From assembly GCF_900129655.1 (NCBI RefSeq), contig NZ_FQWK01000006.1, forward strand, positions 248,001 through 312,000: a stretch of DNA of 64,000 nucleotides, written 5' to 3'. Source of the DNA: Bacteroides clarus YIT 12056. GTDB lineage: Bacteria; Bacteroidota; Bacteroidia; Bacteroidales; Bacteroidaceae. Below the pieces are notes generated by a model. The model searched no databases and was not told the origin of the DNA. It was given only the letters and a program-made list of their open reading frames with translations. Both the position numbers and the translations under genes were made by a program. Below, piece after piece: positions 26,995 to 36,400 of the stretch (positions are counted from its first letter, which is position 1; each line of letters opens with the position of its first letter).

Positions 26995-29922
26995 ATGAGA
27001 AAGCTATATTTATCCATACTGCTCCTGTCGGCAGGAGTTACTTCCCTCTTTTCACAAGAAATAGAACAGGCCGTCCGGGAGCGGTTACAAACCTTCTTTC
27101 AAGCATATGCCCCTGCCGATGTCAATATCGGTACATGCCGGCTCGACAGCGTACGCGTAGACTTCCGCCGAAAAACCATCAGCATCTACGCCGATGATAA
27201 ATTCTCCTACCAGCCCTTCCGGCCTGAAACGGTGGAAAAGACTTACCGGGACATCAAGAAGATACTCCCCGGCCCCGTTACCTATTTCGACATCACCGTC
27301 TTTACCGGCGGACGTTCCATCGGCGACCTTATCCCCAACGCATACAGAAACGGAAAGAAAGATAAAAACCGCCTGTTTACGGATATACATTACAAAGGCG
27401 CCCCTTGGGTGACCCGCGCATCCCGCCCCTTTGAAATAACCCGGGGACTGGAAGGACGGCACATCGCCCTGTGGCAAAGTCACGGAAGGTACTACATCAA
27501 CAGCAAGGACAAATGGGGCTGGCAGCGTCCCCGCCTGTTCTGTACCTCCGAAGACCAATTCACGCAATCGTTCATCCTCCCCTACCTCATCCCGATGCTG
27601 GAAAATGCGGGAGCCAACGTATTCACCCCTCGCGAACGCGACACGCAGAAACGGGAAATCATCGTAGACAACGACGGCAACCGGAACGGTACAAACTCCC
27701 TCTATCTCGAAGTGAAAAGCAGGAAAGCACGTTGGGAAAAGACCTCTCTGCCGGGATTTGCACAGCGGAAGCGCATCTATGCGGAAGGAGAAAACCCTTT
27801 CCTTGACGGCACGGCACGCTTCGCGCAGACCGAAAAGAAGAAAAACAAAGCCTTCGCCGAGTGGGTTCCCGATATTCCGGAAACCGGAGAATACGCCGTA
27901 TACGTTTCCTATCAGAGCCTGCCGAACAGCGTGAGCGATGCCAAATACCTCGTATTCCACAACGGCGGTGTCACAGAGTTTAAAGTTAACCAGCGCATTG
28001 GCGGCGGCACATGGGTATACCTCGGTACTTTTACTTTCGACAAAGGAAGCAATGACTACGGTATGGTGGTATTGAGCAATGAAAGCCGGGAGAAAGGAGT
28101 GGTATGCGCCGATGCCGTACGTTTCGGCGGCGGCATGGGCAACATTGCGCGCGGCGGCAAAACCAGCGGTCTGCCCCGCTATCTGGAAGGCGCCCGTTAC
28201 TCCGCGCAATGGGCGGGTATGCCCTATCCCGTATATGCCGGATACAAAGGCAAGGACGACCTCTCCGACGACATCAATGTACGTTCGCGTGCCATCAACT
28301 ATCTGTCGGGCGGCTCCGTATTCAATCCCGGCGAACAGGGATTGGGAGTACCGTTTGAAATGAGCATGGCACTGCACAGCGATGCCGGCTTCAAGACCGA
28401 CGACCGGATCGTAGGAACACTCGGCATCTATACCACCGATTTCAATAACGGCGAATTGGCGGCGGGAACAGACCGTTACGCCTCGCGCGACCTTGCCGAC
28501 CTGTTCCTCACCCGCTTGCGGCAAGACATCCGTTCCATTTTCAATACGGACTGGACACGCCGCAGCATGTGGAACCGCAATTACAGCGAAACCCGCCTAC
28601 CCGCCGTTCCTTCCGCAATCGTGGAGATTCTCTCGCACCAGAACTTTGCGGACATGCGTTTGGGACACGACCCCAATTTCAAGTTCACGGCCAGCCGCGC
28701 CCTGTACAAATCCATCCTGCAATATATCTGCACGCAGCATAAGAAAGAATACGTTGTGCAGCCCTTGCCCGTCAGCAATTTCGCCATCCGCTTCGGCAAG
28801 AAGAAAAATACGCTGGAGCTTTCCTGGAAAGGAGTGAACGACCCACTGGAACCCACCGCCACACCCCGCGAATACATTGTCTACACACGTATCGGACGGG
28901 GCGGATTTGACAACGGCGTACGTGTAAACAATCCGTTCCATACCGTAAAGATAGAACCGGGCATCGTCTATTCTTTCAAAGTAACGGCAGTGAACCGGGG
29001 TGGAGAAAGCTTCCCGTCCGAAATCCTCGCGGCCTACAAGTCCGAACACGAAAAGGCGCGTGTACTTATCATCAACGGCTTCGACCGCATCAGTGGTCCC
29101 GCTGTGGTAAACACGCCCGACGAAGCGGGATTTGACATGGTTCAAGACCCCGGCGTACCTTATCTATACGATATATCCCTCTGCGGCATCCAGCAGAACT
29201 TCAACCGTAAAGAAGCCGGAAAACGTTTGGGAGAAAGCGGCAATGAATATGAAGGCATGAAAATAGCCGGGAACACCTTCGACTACCCCTTTATGCATGG
29301 CAAAGCCATACAGGCGGCAGGCGGCTACAGCTTCACTTCATGCAGTGACGAAGCTGTGGAAAGCGGCAGTGTGGCATTGGAAGACTATCCGATAGCAGAC
29401 TATATTCTGGGATTGGAAAAAGCGGACGGCAACCTGTCACGGACAGCCTATTACAAAACTTTCTCCTCGCCCATGCAGCGCGCCTTGGCAGCCTACTGCC
29501 GGTCGGGCGGCAACCTGTTGGTCAGCGGCGCCTACATAGGCAGCGACATGAACGATTCGCAAGGCAACCGGGAATTTACCCAAAACGTCCTGAAATACCG
29601 CTTCGGTAACAGTTTACAGACATCCGGCGGGCAAATCGGCATACAAGGCTTGGGGCGCAGCCTCAGCATCCCCCGTCTGCCCAACGAGCAGGCCTATCCC
29701 GTAACGGCCCCCGACTGTATCCTGCCTATGGCAACCGCTTTTCCAGTCATGACCTATGCAGACGGGAACCAACCGGCCGCCATAGCCTATAAAGGTAACG
29801 ACTACCGTACTTTCGTCATGTCATTTCCCTTTGAAAGCATTCGGGAAGAAGCAAACAGAACAGCGGTTATGGCATCCATACTGCACTTCTTTACGGCAGA
29901 TAATACGGGTATGAACAGATAA
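26995..29922 (+). CDS. Secreted amidase-like protein with golvesin-C-like and Fn3 domains
   Basis: This 975-residue secreted protein (signal peptide MRKLYLSILLLSAGVTSLFSQ) is often annotated xanthan lyase in Bacteroides. I see an Amidase_3-like core split in two, with candidate zinc/catalytic residues in ALWQSHGRYY, CTSEDQFTQSF, MALHSDAGF and AIVEILSHQNFADM (His, Glu, His, Glu in the order of N-acetylmuramoyl-L-alanine amidases). A golvesin C-terminal-like beta domain (AEWVPDIPETGEYAVYVSY) sits in the middle, and an Fn3-like domain near residue 600 (SFKVTAVNRGGESFPSE). A glycan or peptidoglycan target is inferred, not shown. ATG 26995 is preferred to TTG 26989. Confidence 0.75.
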   Translation: MRKLYLSILLLSAGVTSLFSQEIEQAVRERLQTFFQAYAPADVNIGTCRLDSVRVDFRRKTISIYADDKFSYQPFRPETVEKTYRDIKKILPGPVTYFDITVFTGGRSIGDLIPNAYRNGKKDKNRLFTDIHYKGAPWVTRASRPFEITRGLEGRHIALWQSHGRYYINSKDKWGWQRPRLFCTSEDQFTQSFILPYLIPMLENAGANVFTPRERDTQKREIIVDNDGNRNGTNSLYLEVKSRKARWEKTSLPGFAQRKRIYAEGENPFLDGTARFAQTEKKKNKAFAEWVPDIPETGEYAVYVSYQSLPNSVSDAKYLVFHNGGVTEFKVNQRIGGGTWVYLGTFTFDKGSNDYGMVVLSNESREKGVVCADAVRFGGGMGNIARGGKTSGLPRYLEGARYSAQWAGMPYPVYAGYKGKDDLSDDINVRSRAINYLSGGSVFNPGEQGLGVPFEMSMALHSDAGFKTDDRIVGTLGIYTTDFNNGELAAGTDRYASRDLADLFLTRLRQDIRSIFNTDWTRRSMWNRNYSETRLPAVPSAIVEILSHQNFADMRLGHDPNFKFTASRALYKSILQYICTQHKKEYVVQPLPVSNFAIRFGKKKNTLELSWKGVNDPLEPTATPREYIVYTRIGRGGFDNGVRVNNPFHTVKIEPGIVYSFKVTAVNRGGESFPSEILAAYKSEHEKARVLIINGFDRISGPAVVNTPDEAGFDMVQDPGVPYLYDISLCGIQQNFNRKEAGKRLGESGNEYEGMKIAGNTFDYPFMHGKAIQAAGGYSFTSCSDEAVESGSVALEDYPIADYILGLEKADGNLSRTAYYKTFSSPMQRALAAYCRSGGNLLVSGAYIGSDMNDSQGNREFTQNVLKYRFGNSLQTSGGQIGIQGLGRSLSIPRLPNEQAYPVTAPDCILPMATAFPVMTYADGNQPAAIAYKGNDYRTFVMSFPFESIREEANRTAVMASILHFFTADNTGMNR

Positions 29923-29979
29923 TAACGACAATCTTGATAAATAATCTGTGGAAATATGCATAATCTGTGGTGAAAAACT

Positions 29980-29987
29980 TATCTTTG
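29980..29987 (+). promoter_or_regulatory. -7 box of the 107-aa/TusA-like pair
   Basis: TATCTTTG lies 52 bp before the ATG at 30040. Confidence 0.6.
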
Positions 29988-30039
29988 CTTTTACAGAAAA
30001 CATCGATTACTAAACATTAATCATTAAAACATTAACGCC

Positions 30040-30363
30040 ATGTACACTATACAAGCCAATCCCAGCGGAACCCGCAACCTGGAAATATCGGAAGAGAATC
30101 TCGCCACCATCGAGAAATACGGCCTCTTCCGTCATCTCATCGACAGCAACGGCATCGTGGACGAAACCGTGCTCGACAAGCTCAAGCTGAATATCCGTTC
30201 CCTCATCGCCGCTCAGGAAGAAGACAGTAAAGACCTGCTCGACCTCTGCATCGACGTTATCTATCACAACAACATGAAAGCCTTCGGGCTGCAGCAGCTT
30301 ATCAAGCTCTACCTGCAATGGCTTTCCCGGCAAGAAACCATAGAAGAGGAAGAAGATAAATGA
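30040..30363 (+). CDS. Small conserved acidic protein, function unknown
   Basis: This 107-residue, predicted helical cytoplasmic protein has an acidic C-terminus (QETIEEEEDK). I do not recognise a characterised family. Its stop codon overlaps the start of the TusA-like gene (ATGA), so the two are translationally coupled and their products may act together. It has its own consensus promoter. Confidence 0.72.
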   Translation: MYTIQANPSGTRNLEISEENLATIEKYGLFRHLIDSNGIVDETVLDKLKLNIRSLIAAQEEDSKDLLDLCIDVIYHNNMKAFGLQQLIKLYLQWLSRQETIEEEEDK

Positions 30364-30572
30364 AAACCATCGACACACGCGGACAGAAGCTTTACAGCCC
30401 TCTCATCCCCGCCGTAAAGGCCATGTGCGAAGCCGGGAAAGGCGAGAAACTGGAAATCATTATGGACGACGCAACCGCCTTTAATGACCTCAAGGAGTAT
30501 CTCGCCGAACAGCAAATCGGCTTCCGTGAGATTTATGACGGAGAGGAAATGCTGGTGCAGTTCTGTAAGTAA
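30360..30572 (+). CDS. TusA/SirA-like small protein lacking the catalytic cysteine
   Basis: This 70-residue protein aligns in pattern with TusA-family sulfur carriers: TIDTRGQKLYSPLIPAVKAM corresponds to the family's DxRGxxCPxPvxxxrkal start, and GEKLEIIMDDATAFNDLKEY to the G.x.l.i..dDpa...di segment. The invariant Cys of the CPxP motif is Tyr here (LYSP), so it cannot carry a persulfide in the usual way. The ATGA overlap with the preceding gene implies coupling. The role is unknown, with a regulatory or scaffold function possible. Confidence 0.7.
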   Translation: MKTIDTRGQKLYSPLIPAVKAMCEAGKGEKLEIIMDDATAFNDLKEYLAEQQIGFREIYDGEEMLVQFCK

Positions 30573-30585
30573 TTAAAACTTTCCG

Positions 30586-30593
30586 TATCTTTG
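30586..30593 (+). promoter_or_regulatory. -7 box of ygiQ, start codon 5 bp downstream
   Basis: TATCTTTG ends at 30593 and the ATG is at 30599. With the usual distance from -7 box to transcription start, the mRNA would be leaderless. Confidence 0.6.
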
Positions 30594-30598
30594 CACCC

Positions 30599-32404
30599 AT
30601 GAAAGAATACAGACTGACTGATTGGTTGCCTACAACCAAGAAAGAAGTGGAACTTCGCGGGTGGGATGAACTGGACGTTATTTTGTTCAGCGGTGACGCG
30701 TATGTAGACCATCCATCGTTCGGGGCAGCCGTCATAGGGCGCATACTCGAAGCGGAAGGACTGCGTGTGGCGATTATTCCCCAACCCAACTGGCGAGACG
30801 ACTTACGGGATTTTAAGAAACTGGGGCGTCCCCGCCTCTTCTTCGGCGTCAGCGCAGGCTGTATGGACAGTATGGTCAATAAATACACCGCCAACAAACG
30901 TCTGCGCAGCGATGATGCCTATACTCCCGACGCACGTCCGGACATGCGCCCCGAATATCCCTCGATTGTCTATACCCAAATCCTTAAAAAACTATATCCC
31001 GATGTGCCCGTCATATTGGGCGGTATCGAAGCGAGCATGCGCCGGCTGACGCATTACGACTATTGGCAAGACCGCGTGCGTCCCAGCATTCTTGCGGACA
31101 GCGGCGCCGATGCGTTGACGTACGGTATGGGTGAGAAACCCATTGTGGAGCTTGTAAGAAGATTAAAGCGGCAGCAACCTATTCTCGACATCCCCCAACT
31201 GGCTTATCTTACTAAAGAAGTGCAGCCGCAGGAAGGGGACATCACCCTTTTCTCGCACGAAGAATGCCTGAAAGACAAGAAGAAACAGGCCGCCAATTTC
31301 CGCCATATCGAAGAAGAGAGCAATAAATACGCCGCATCGCGCATCCTGCAGACCGTAGGCAGGCAAACCGTCGTTGTCAATCCGCCTTACCCGCCCCTGA
31401 CGGAAGCGGAACTCGACCGTTCTTTCGACCTCCCCTATACCCGCCTTCCACATCCCAAATACAAGGGAAAGCGCATACCCGCATACGATATGATTAAGTT
31501 CTCCGTCAACATCCATCGCGGATGTTTCGGCGGTTGCGCTTTCTGTACCATCTCGGCGCATCAGGGCAAGTTTATCGTCAGCCGCAGCAAGGAAAGCATC
31601 TTGAAGGAAGTAAAGGCCGTAATGGAATTACCGGACTTCAAAGGGTATCTCAGTGATTTGGGCGGCCCCTCCGCCAATATGTACAAGATGCGGGGACGCA
31701 ATGAAGCCGTATGCAAGAAATGCAAACGCCCGTCGTGCATCCACCCCAAAGTGTGCCCTAACCTGAACACAGACCACAGCCCGCTACTCGATATTTATCA
31801 TGCGGTAGACAGTCTGCCGGGCATCAAAAAGTCATTCATAGGCAGCGGTGTGCGCTACGACTTGCTGCTGCACCAAAGCAAAGACCCCAAAACCAACAAA
31901 AGCACGCAGGAATATACCCGCGAACTCATAGCCCGTCATGTAAGCGGCCGCCTTAAAGTCGCGCCGGAACACACCTCGGAACGCGTGCTCGACATCATGC
32001 GCAAACCGCCGTTCAGCCAGTTCGGAGAGTTCAAAAAGATATTCGACCGAATCAATCGTGAAGAAGGCCTGCGGCAGCAGCTCATCCCCTACTTCATCTC
32101 CAGCCACCCAGGCTGCAAGGAAGAGGACATGGCGGAACTTGCCGTCATTACCAAGCGTCTGGACTTTCATCTGGAGCAGGTACAGGACTTTACTCCCACC
32201 CCCATGACCGTCGCCACCGAAGCGTGGTACACAGGTTTCCACCCCTATACCCTGGAACCCGTGTTCAGCGCCAAAACACAACGCGAGAAACTGGCGCAGC
32301 GTCAGTTCTTCTTCTGGTACAAACCCGAAGAACGGAGAAATATCATCAATGAACTGCGGCGGATAGGACGGAAGGACTTGATTGACAAACTGTACGGGAA
32401 ATAG
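30599..32404 (+). CDS. YgiQ-family radical SAM protein
   Basis: This 601-residue protein has the conserved N-terminal domain of the family (LTDWLPTTKKEVELRGWDEL, DAYVDHPSFGAA) and a radical SAM core with the CxxxCxxC cluster in HRGCFGGCAFCTISAHQGK. Further cysteines follow in CKKCKRPSCIHPKVC, typical of YgiQ. The reaction is not established for the family. The start is fixed by the conserved N-terminus and lies almost on top of the promoter, suggesting a leaderless transcript. Confidence 0.88.
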   Translation: MKEYRLTDWLPTTKKEVELRGWDELDVILFSGDAYVDHPSFGAAVIGRILEAEGLRVAIIPQPNWRDDLRDFKKLGRPRLFFGVSAGCMDSMVNKYTANKRLRSDDAYTPDARPDMRPEYPSIVYTQILKKLYPDVPVILGGIEASMRRLTHYDYWQDRVRPSILADSGADALTYGMGEKPIVELVRRLKRQQPILDIPQLAYLTKEVQPQEGDITLFSHEECLKDKKKQAANFRHIEEESNKYAASRILQTVGRQTVVVNPPYPPLTEAELDRSFDLPYTRLPHPKYKGKRIPAYDMIKFSVNIHRGCFGGCAFCTISAHQGKFIVSRSKESILKEVKAVMELPDFKGYLSDLGGPSANMYKMRGRNEAVCKKCKRPSCIHPKVCPNLNTDHSPLLDIYHAVDSLPGIKKSFIGSGVRYDLLLHQSKDPKTNKSTQEYTRELIARHVSGRLKVAPEHTSERVLDIMRKPPFSQFGEFKKIFDRINREEGLRQQLIPYFISSHPGCKEEDMAELAVITKRLDFHLEQVQDFTPTPMTVATEAWYTGFHPYTLEPVFSAKTQREKLAQRQFFFWYKPEERRNIINELRRIGRKDLIDKLYGK

Positions 32405-32555
32405 GAAGATACGGACAAGTAAAGTACTCCGTCCCAATCTTCCCAACAACCGCTGTCAAACAGCGAATTGCCAACCATTCATAAAGAAGCACTCACACTC
32501 CCCGTATCAAGTACTCACTTCTTAGGAGAAAGGCTTGCTCATATAGGAAATAAGC

Positions 32556-32650
32556 CGTATCTTTACGCTCAAGATGAACATCTTTAGGTTAAAGACCGCC
32601 ATCTCCAGCCTAAAGATACATATCTTTAAACTGAAGATACAGTTTAAAGC
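32556..32650. repeat. ATCTTTA hairpin array, 21-bp period
   Basis: ATCT(TTA) words begin at 32559, 32580, 32601 and 32622, exactly 21 bp apart. Each 21-bp unit can fold on itself (ATCTT...AAGAT or ATCTTTA...TAAAGAT) and a degraded fifth unit follows. It fills most of the gap between ygiQ and the HU-like gene. The rest of the gap (32405-32555, 32651-32778) holds no gene; a weak -7-like TACTTTCG lies at 32684-32691. Confidence 0.8.
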
Positions 32651-32778
32651 ATAGGTTAAGTCTCCCCGGTAAGCAAGTCCGCCTACTTTCGTCCCTACCC
32701 CATGCCACTTCTTCCTTAGCCCCATGCAGGACGGACATCCATCACCGAATTATCAACCCGTAAACAACAAAAAACATC

Positions 32779-33411
32779 ATGGCAGAATATCAAATGCAGA
32801 CCTCTAATCTTCCCAACGAAGACGGTGAAAAAATACTCTTCCCCCGTATCAAGATTTGGGGACAGGTAGATTTGGACTACCTTGCCCAACGCATCAACTA
32901 CGCCAGTACCTTTACTCCCGGCGACATCATCGGACTGGTAAAATCACTCACCCAGGCCATAGCCCGTGAAATGGGCGAAGGACACTCGGTGAAAGTGGAC
33001 GGACTGGGTGTATTCACTCCCTCGTTAGGGTTGCGCGAAGGTTTTGAACGGGAAAGCGCCGAACAGGGCGGACAAAAACGCAACGTAAGAAGTATCTGTG
33101 TAGATAACATCAACTTCCGTGCAGACAAGGATTTCATCTACGAGACAGGACGAAGTTGCATACTGGACCGCTCTAAATGGAAGTTCCGGCACTCCTCCTC
33201 ACGCTACACCGCCGGACAACGGCTGAAACTGGCGCAAGACTATTTAGAGTCGCATCCGTTGCTGAAAGTAGGTGACTACTGCGAACTGACAGGACTACTG
33301 CGCAACGCCGCCGCACAAGAGCTGAAACAGTGGAGCGAAATGCCCGAAAGCGGAATCGGCCATACGGGCAGAGGGTCACACAAAATATATATCAAAGCAA
33401 CAACAGACTGA
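32779..33411 (+). CDS. HU-family DNA-binding protein (HU-HIG type)
   Basis: This 210-residue protein has an HU-like fold in residues about 15-130 (IIGLVKSLTQAIAREMGEGH, VKVDGLGVFTPSLGLREGFE, VDNINFRADKDFI). A C-terminal extension of about 75 residues (YTAGQRLKLAQDYLESHPLL, DYCELTGLLRNAAAQELKQW, then GRGSHKIYIKA) looks like a winged-helix or HIG-type module. Such proteins are Bacteroidetes-specific nucleoid-associated proteins. It ends 1 bp before the stop of convergent mfd, so the 3' ends abut. Confidence 0.82.
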   Translation: MAEYQMQTSNLPNEDGEKILFPRIKIWGQVDLDYLAQRINYASTFTPGDIIGLVKSLTQAIAREMGEGHSVKVDGLGVFTPSLGLREGFERESAEQGGQKRNVRSICVDNINFRADKDFIYETGRSCILDRSKWKFRHSSSRYTAGQRLKLAQDYLESHPLLKVGDYCELTGLLRNAAAQELKQWSEMPESGIGHTGRGSHKIYIKATTD

Positions 33412-33412
33412 C

Positions 33413-36400
33413 CTATTCTTCCACCTGCATCGCCACAATCTCCTGTAACGCCGCCACAGCCTCTTCCACGGTAGTGACGTCTTTCACTACCATGCTCCGC
33501 TTGTTATTCTGCTCCCGCAGGTCGCAACGGCGAGTATATTTCATCATGTAGGCAATGACTTTGCCGAAAGCCTGACTCTGATAGTAAGGGCTGTCCGGAT
33601 TGGAAACAAAGAACAGCGTCATGCGGCCGCCTTTGAGGAACACCTTTTCCGTTCCCAGACGTGCCGCAAGACGGCGCAGGGGAACGATACGGAGCAATTC
33701 TTCCGTCTCGGGGGGGATAGGTCCGAAACGGTCTTCGAGACGGGCGCGGAAAGCATCCACGTCCTTGTCCAGCGTCAGGCCGTCCAGTTCGCGATAGAGC
33801 AACATACGCTCGCTGCTGCCGGTGACGTAGGTGGCGGGCAGCAACAGCTCAAGGTCGCTCTCCACCTGGCATTCGTCTACAAATTGCTCACCGCTGATAG
33901 TACCGTCGCCTTTCAGCTCGTCGGCATAGAGGTCGGCAAACTCATCGGTCTTCAGCTCGTGCACGGCTTCGGACAATATCTTCTGATAGGTTTCGTAACC
34001 CAGGTCAGCAATGAAGCCGCTTTGCTCTGCGCCGAGCATATTACCCGCGCCGCGAATGTCGAGGTCCTGCATGGCGATGTGGATGCCGCTGCCTAAGTCG
34101 GAGAAGTTCTCGATAGCCTGCAAGCGGCGTTTGGCTTCCGGCGTAAGCGAGGACAAGGGGGGAGCCAGCAAATAGCAGAAAGCCTTTTTATTGCTGCGCC
34201 CCACACGGCCGCGCATCTGGTGCAGGTCGCTCAAGCCGAAATTCTGCGCCTGGTTGATGATGATGGTATTGGCGTTCGGTATGTCGATACCGCTCTCAAT
34301 GATGGTAGTGGCGAGCAATACGTCATAATCATAGTTGACAAAGTCGAGAATAATCTTTTCCAGTTCGGCGGGTTCCATTTGCCCGTGACCGATGCAGACA
34401 CGGCAATCGGGAATGTTGCGCTCTATCATCGCTTTCAGTTCGGAGAGATTGGAGATACGGTTGTTTACAAAGAACACCTGCCCGTTGCGGCTCATTTCGA
34501 AATTGATGGCATCGGTGATGATATCGTCGCTGAAAGTATGCACTTCCGTCTGAATGGGATAACGGTTGGGCGGCGGTGTCTGGATGACGCTCAAGTCGCG
34601 CGCGCCCATCAGGGAGAACTGCAAGGTACGGGGAATGGGCGTGGCGGTCATGGTCAGGGTGTCCACGTTCACTTTCAGTTGGCGGAGCTTCTCCTTGACG
34701 GAGACACCGAATTTCTGTTCTTCGTCGATAATCAGCAAGCCGAGGTCTTTGAACTTAACGTCTTTACCCAAAATGCGGTGGGTACCGATAAGGATATTCA
34801 CCTCACCGTCCGCAAGACCCTTGACAACGGCCTTGGCCTGTGCTGCCGTCCGGGCGCGGCTCAGATATTCCACACGGCAGGGCAGGCCTTTCAGGCGCTC
34901 CTTGAAAGTCTGGAAATGCTGATAGGCAAGAACGGTGGTGGGAACGAGGACGGCCACCTGCTTGTTGTCCGCCACCGCCTTGAAAGCGGCACGCACGGCA
35001 ACCTCGGTCTTGCCGAAGCCTACGTCGCCGCATACCAGCCGGTCCATGGGGCGGGCGCTTTCCATATCCGCCTTTACGTCGGCGGTCGCCTTGCTTTGGT
35101 CGGGGGTATCCTCGTAAATGAAAGACGCTTCCAGCTCCCGTTGCAGGAAACTGTCGGGGCTGTATTGAAAACCTTTCTCCTCGCGCCGTTGCGAATAGAG
35201 CTTTATCAGGTCGCGGGCTATATCCTTAATCTTGGTCTTGGTACGGTCTTTCAGTTTCTCCCATGCGCCGGTACCCAGCTTGTTGAGACGGGGAGCTTCG
35301 CCTTCTTTGCCTTTGTACTTGGAAACCTTATGCAAAGAATGGATGGAGACAAAGACCACATCGTCATTCTGATAGACCAGACGCATCACTTCCTGCGTCG
35401 TATCTCCGTTGGGAATACGCACCAATCCCGTAAAACGTCCCACGCCGTGGTCGGTATGCACCACGTAATCTCCGGGAGTAAACTGATTCAACTCTTTCAG
35501 GCTCAAAGCCACCTTGCCGCTGCGGGCTTTATCGCTTTTCAGGTTGTATTTGTGAAAACGGTCGAACAACTGGTGGTCGGTAAAGATGCAGAGACGCAGA
35601 GTATCGTCGGCAAAGCCCTCGTGCAAGGTACGCTCAACGGGGGTAAAGGAGATGTTATCTCCCCGGTCTTCAAAGATAGCGCGGATACGGTCGGTTTGTT
35701 TCAGGCTGTCACTGCATATATAGAGGGTATAGTTGCGCGCCAGGTAGTCCTGGAAGCTTTCCGCCACCAGGTCGAAATTCTTATGGAAGATAGGTTGCGC
35801 TGCGGTACTGAATGATACTGTCGCGTCCGGTGTTCCGGTAGGCTTCGTTCCGAATTCCATGCGGCGGAAATCGAGGGCGCGCAAGGTAAACTCTCCCCCG
35901 TCAATCAACTTTCCTTCCAGAGATATCGCACCGTTTTCCTCGGCTTCGCGGGCGGCAATGGCCGCGGCGGTCAGCGATTCGTCGTGAACGGCCTGAATAC
36001 GCTCGCGCAGCCAGAGGAAATCACGCATCGCCAGCAAGGTGTCCGGCCGGAGAAAGTCCAGGAAAGATACCATGCCGCCATTGCCGCCCTGCTCCAGGCT
36101 ACGGCTCAAATCGGGGACAATGACGATATCCTCTTTCTTCTCTTTGGAAAGCTGGCTCTCCACCTCAAACGTACGGATGCTCTCCACCTCATCTCCGAAG
36201 AAATCGATACGGAAAGGACATTCGGAAGAAAAGGAAAAGACATCGATGATACTGCCGCGCACGGCATATTGCCCCGGCTCGTACACATAATCCACGTACT
36301 CGAAGCCGTAGCTGCGCAGCACTTCCGTCACGAAGTCCATATCCACCTTTTCGCCCGTATGGAGTTTCAAGGTTTTATCTCCCAGCTCCTTACGGGAAAC

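Noticed and set aside
32522..32725. 67-codon minus-strand ORF with a seven-residue repeating pattern (LKICIFR, LEMAVFN, LKMFILS)
   Set aside because: The protein repeat is just the 21-bp DNA repeat read as seven codons; there is no conserved start, promoter or neighbour supporting a gene.
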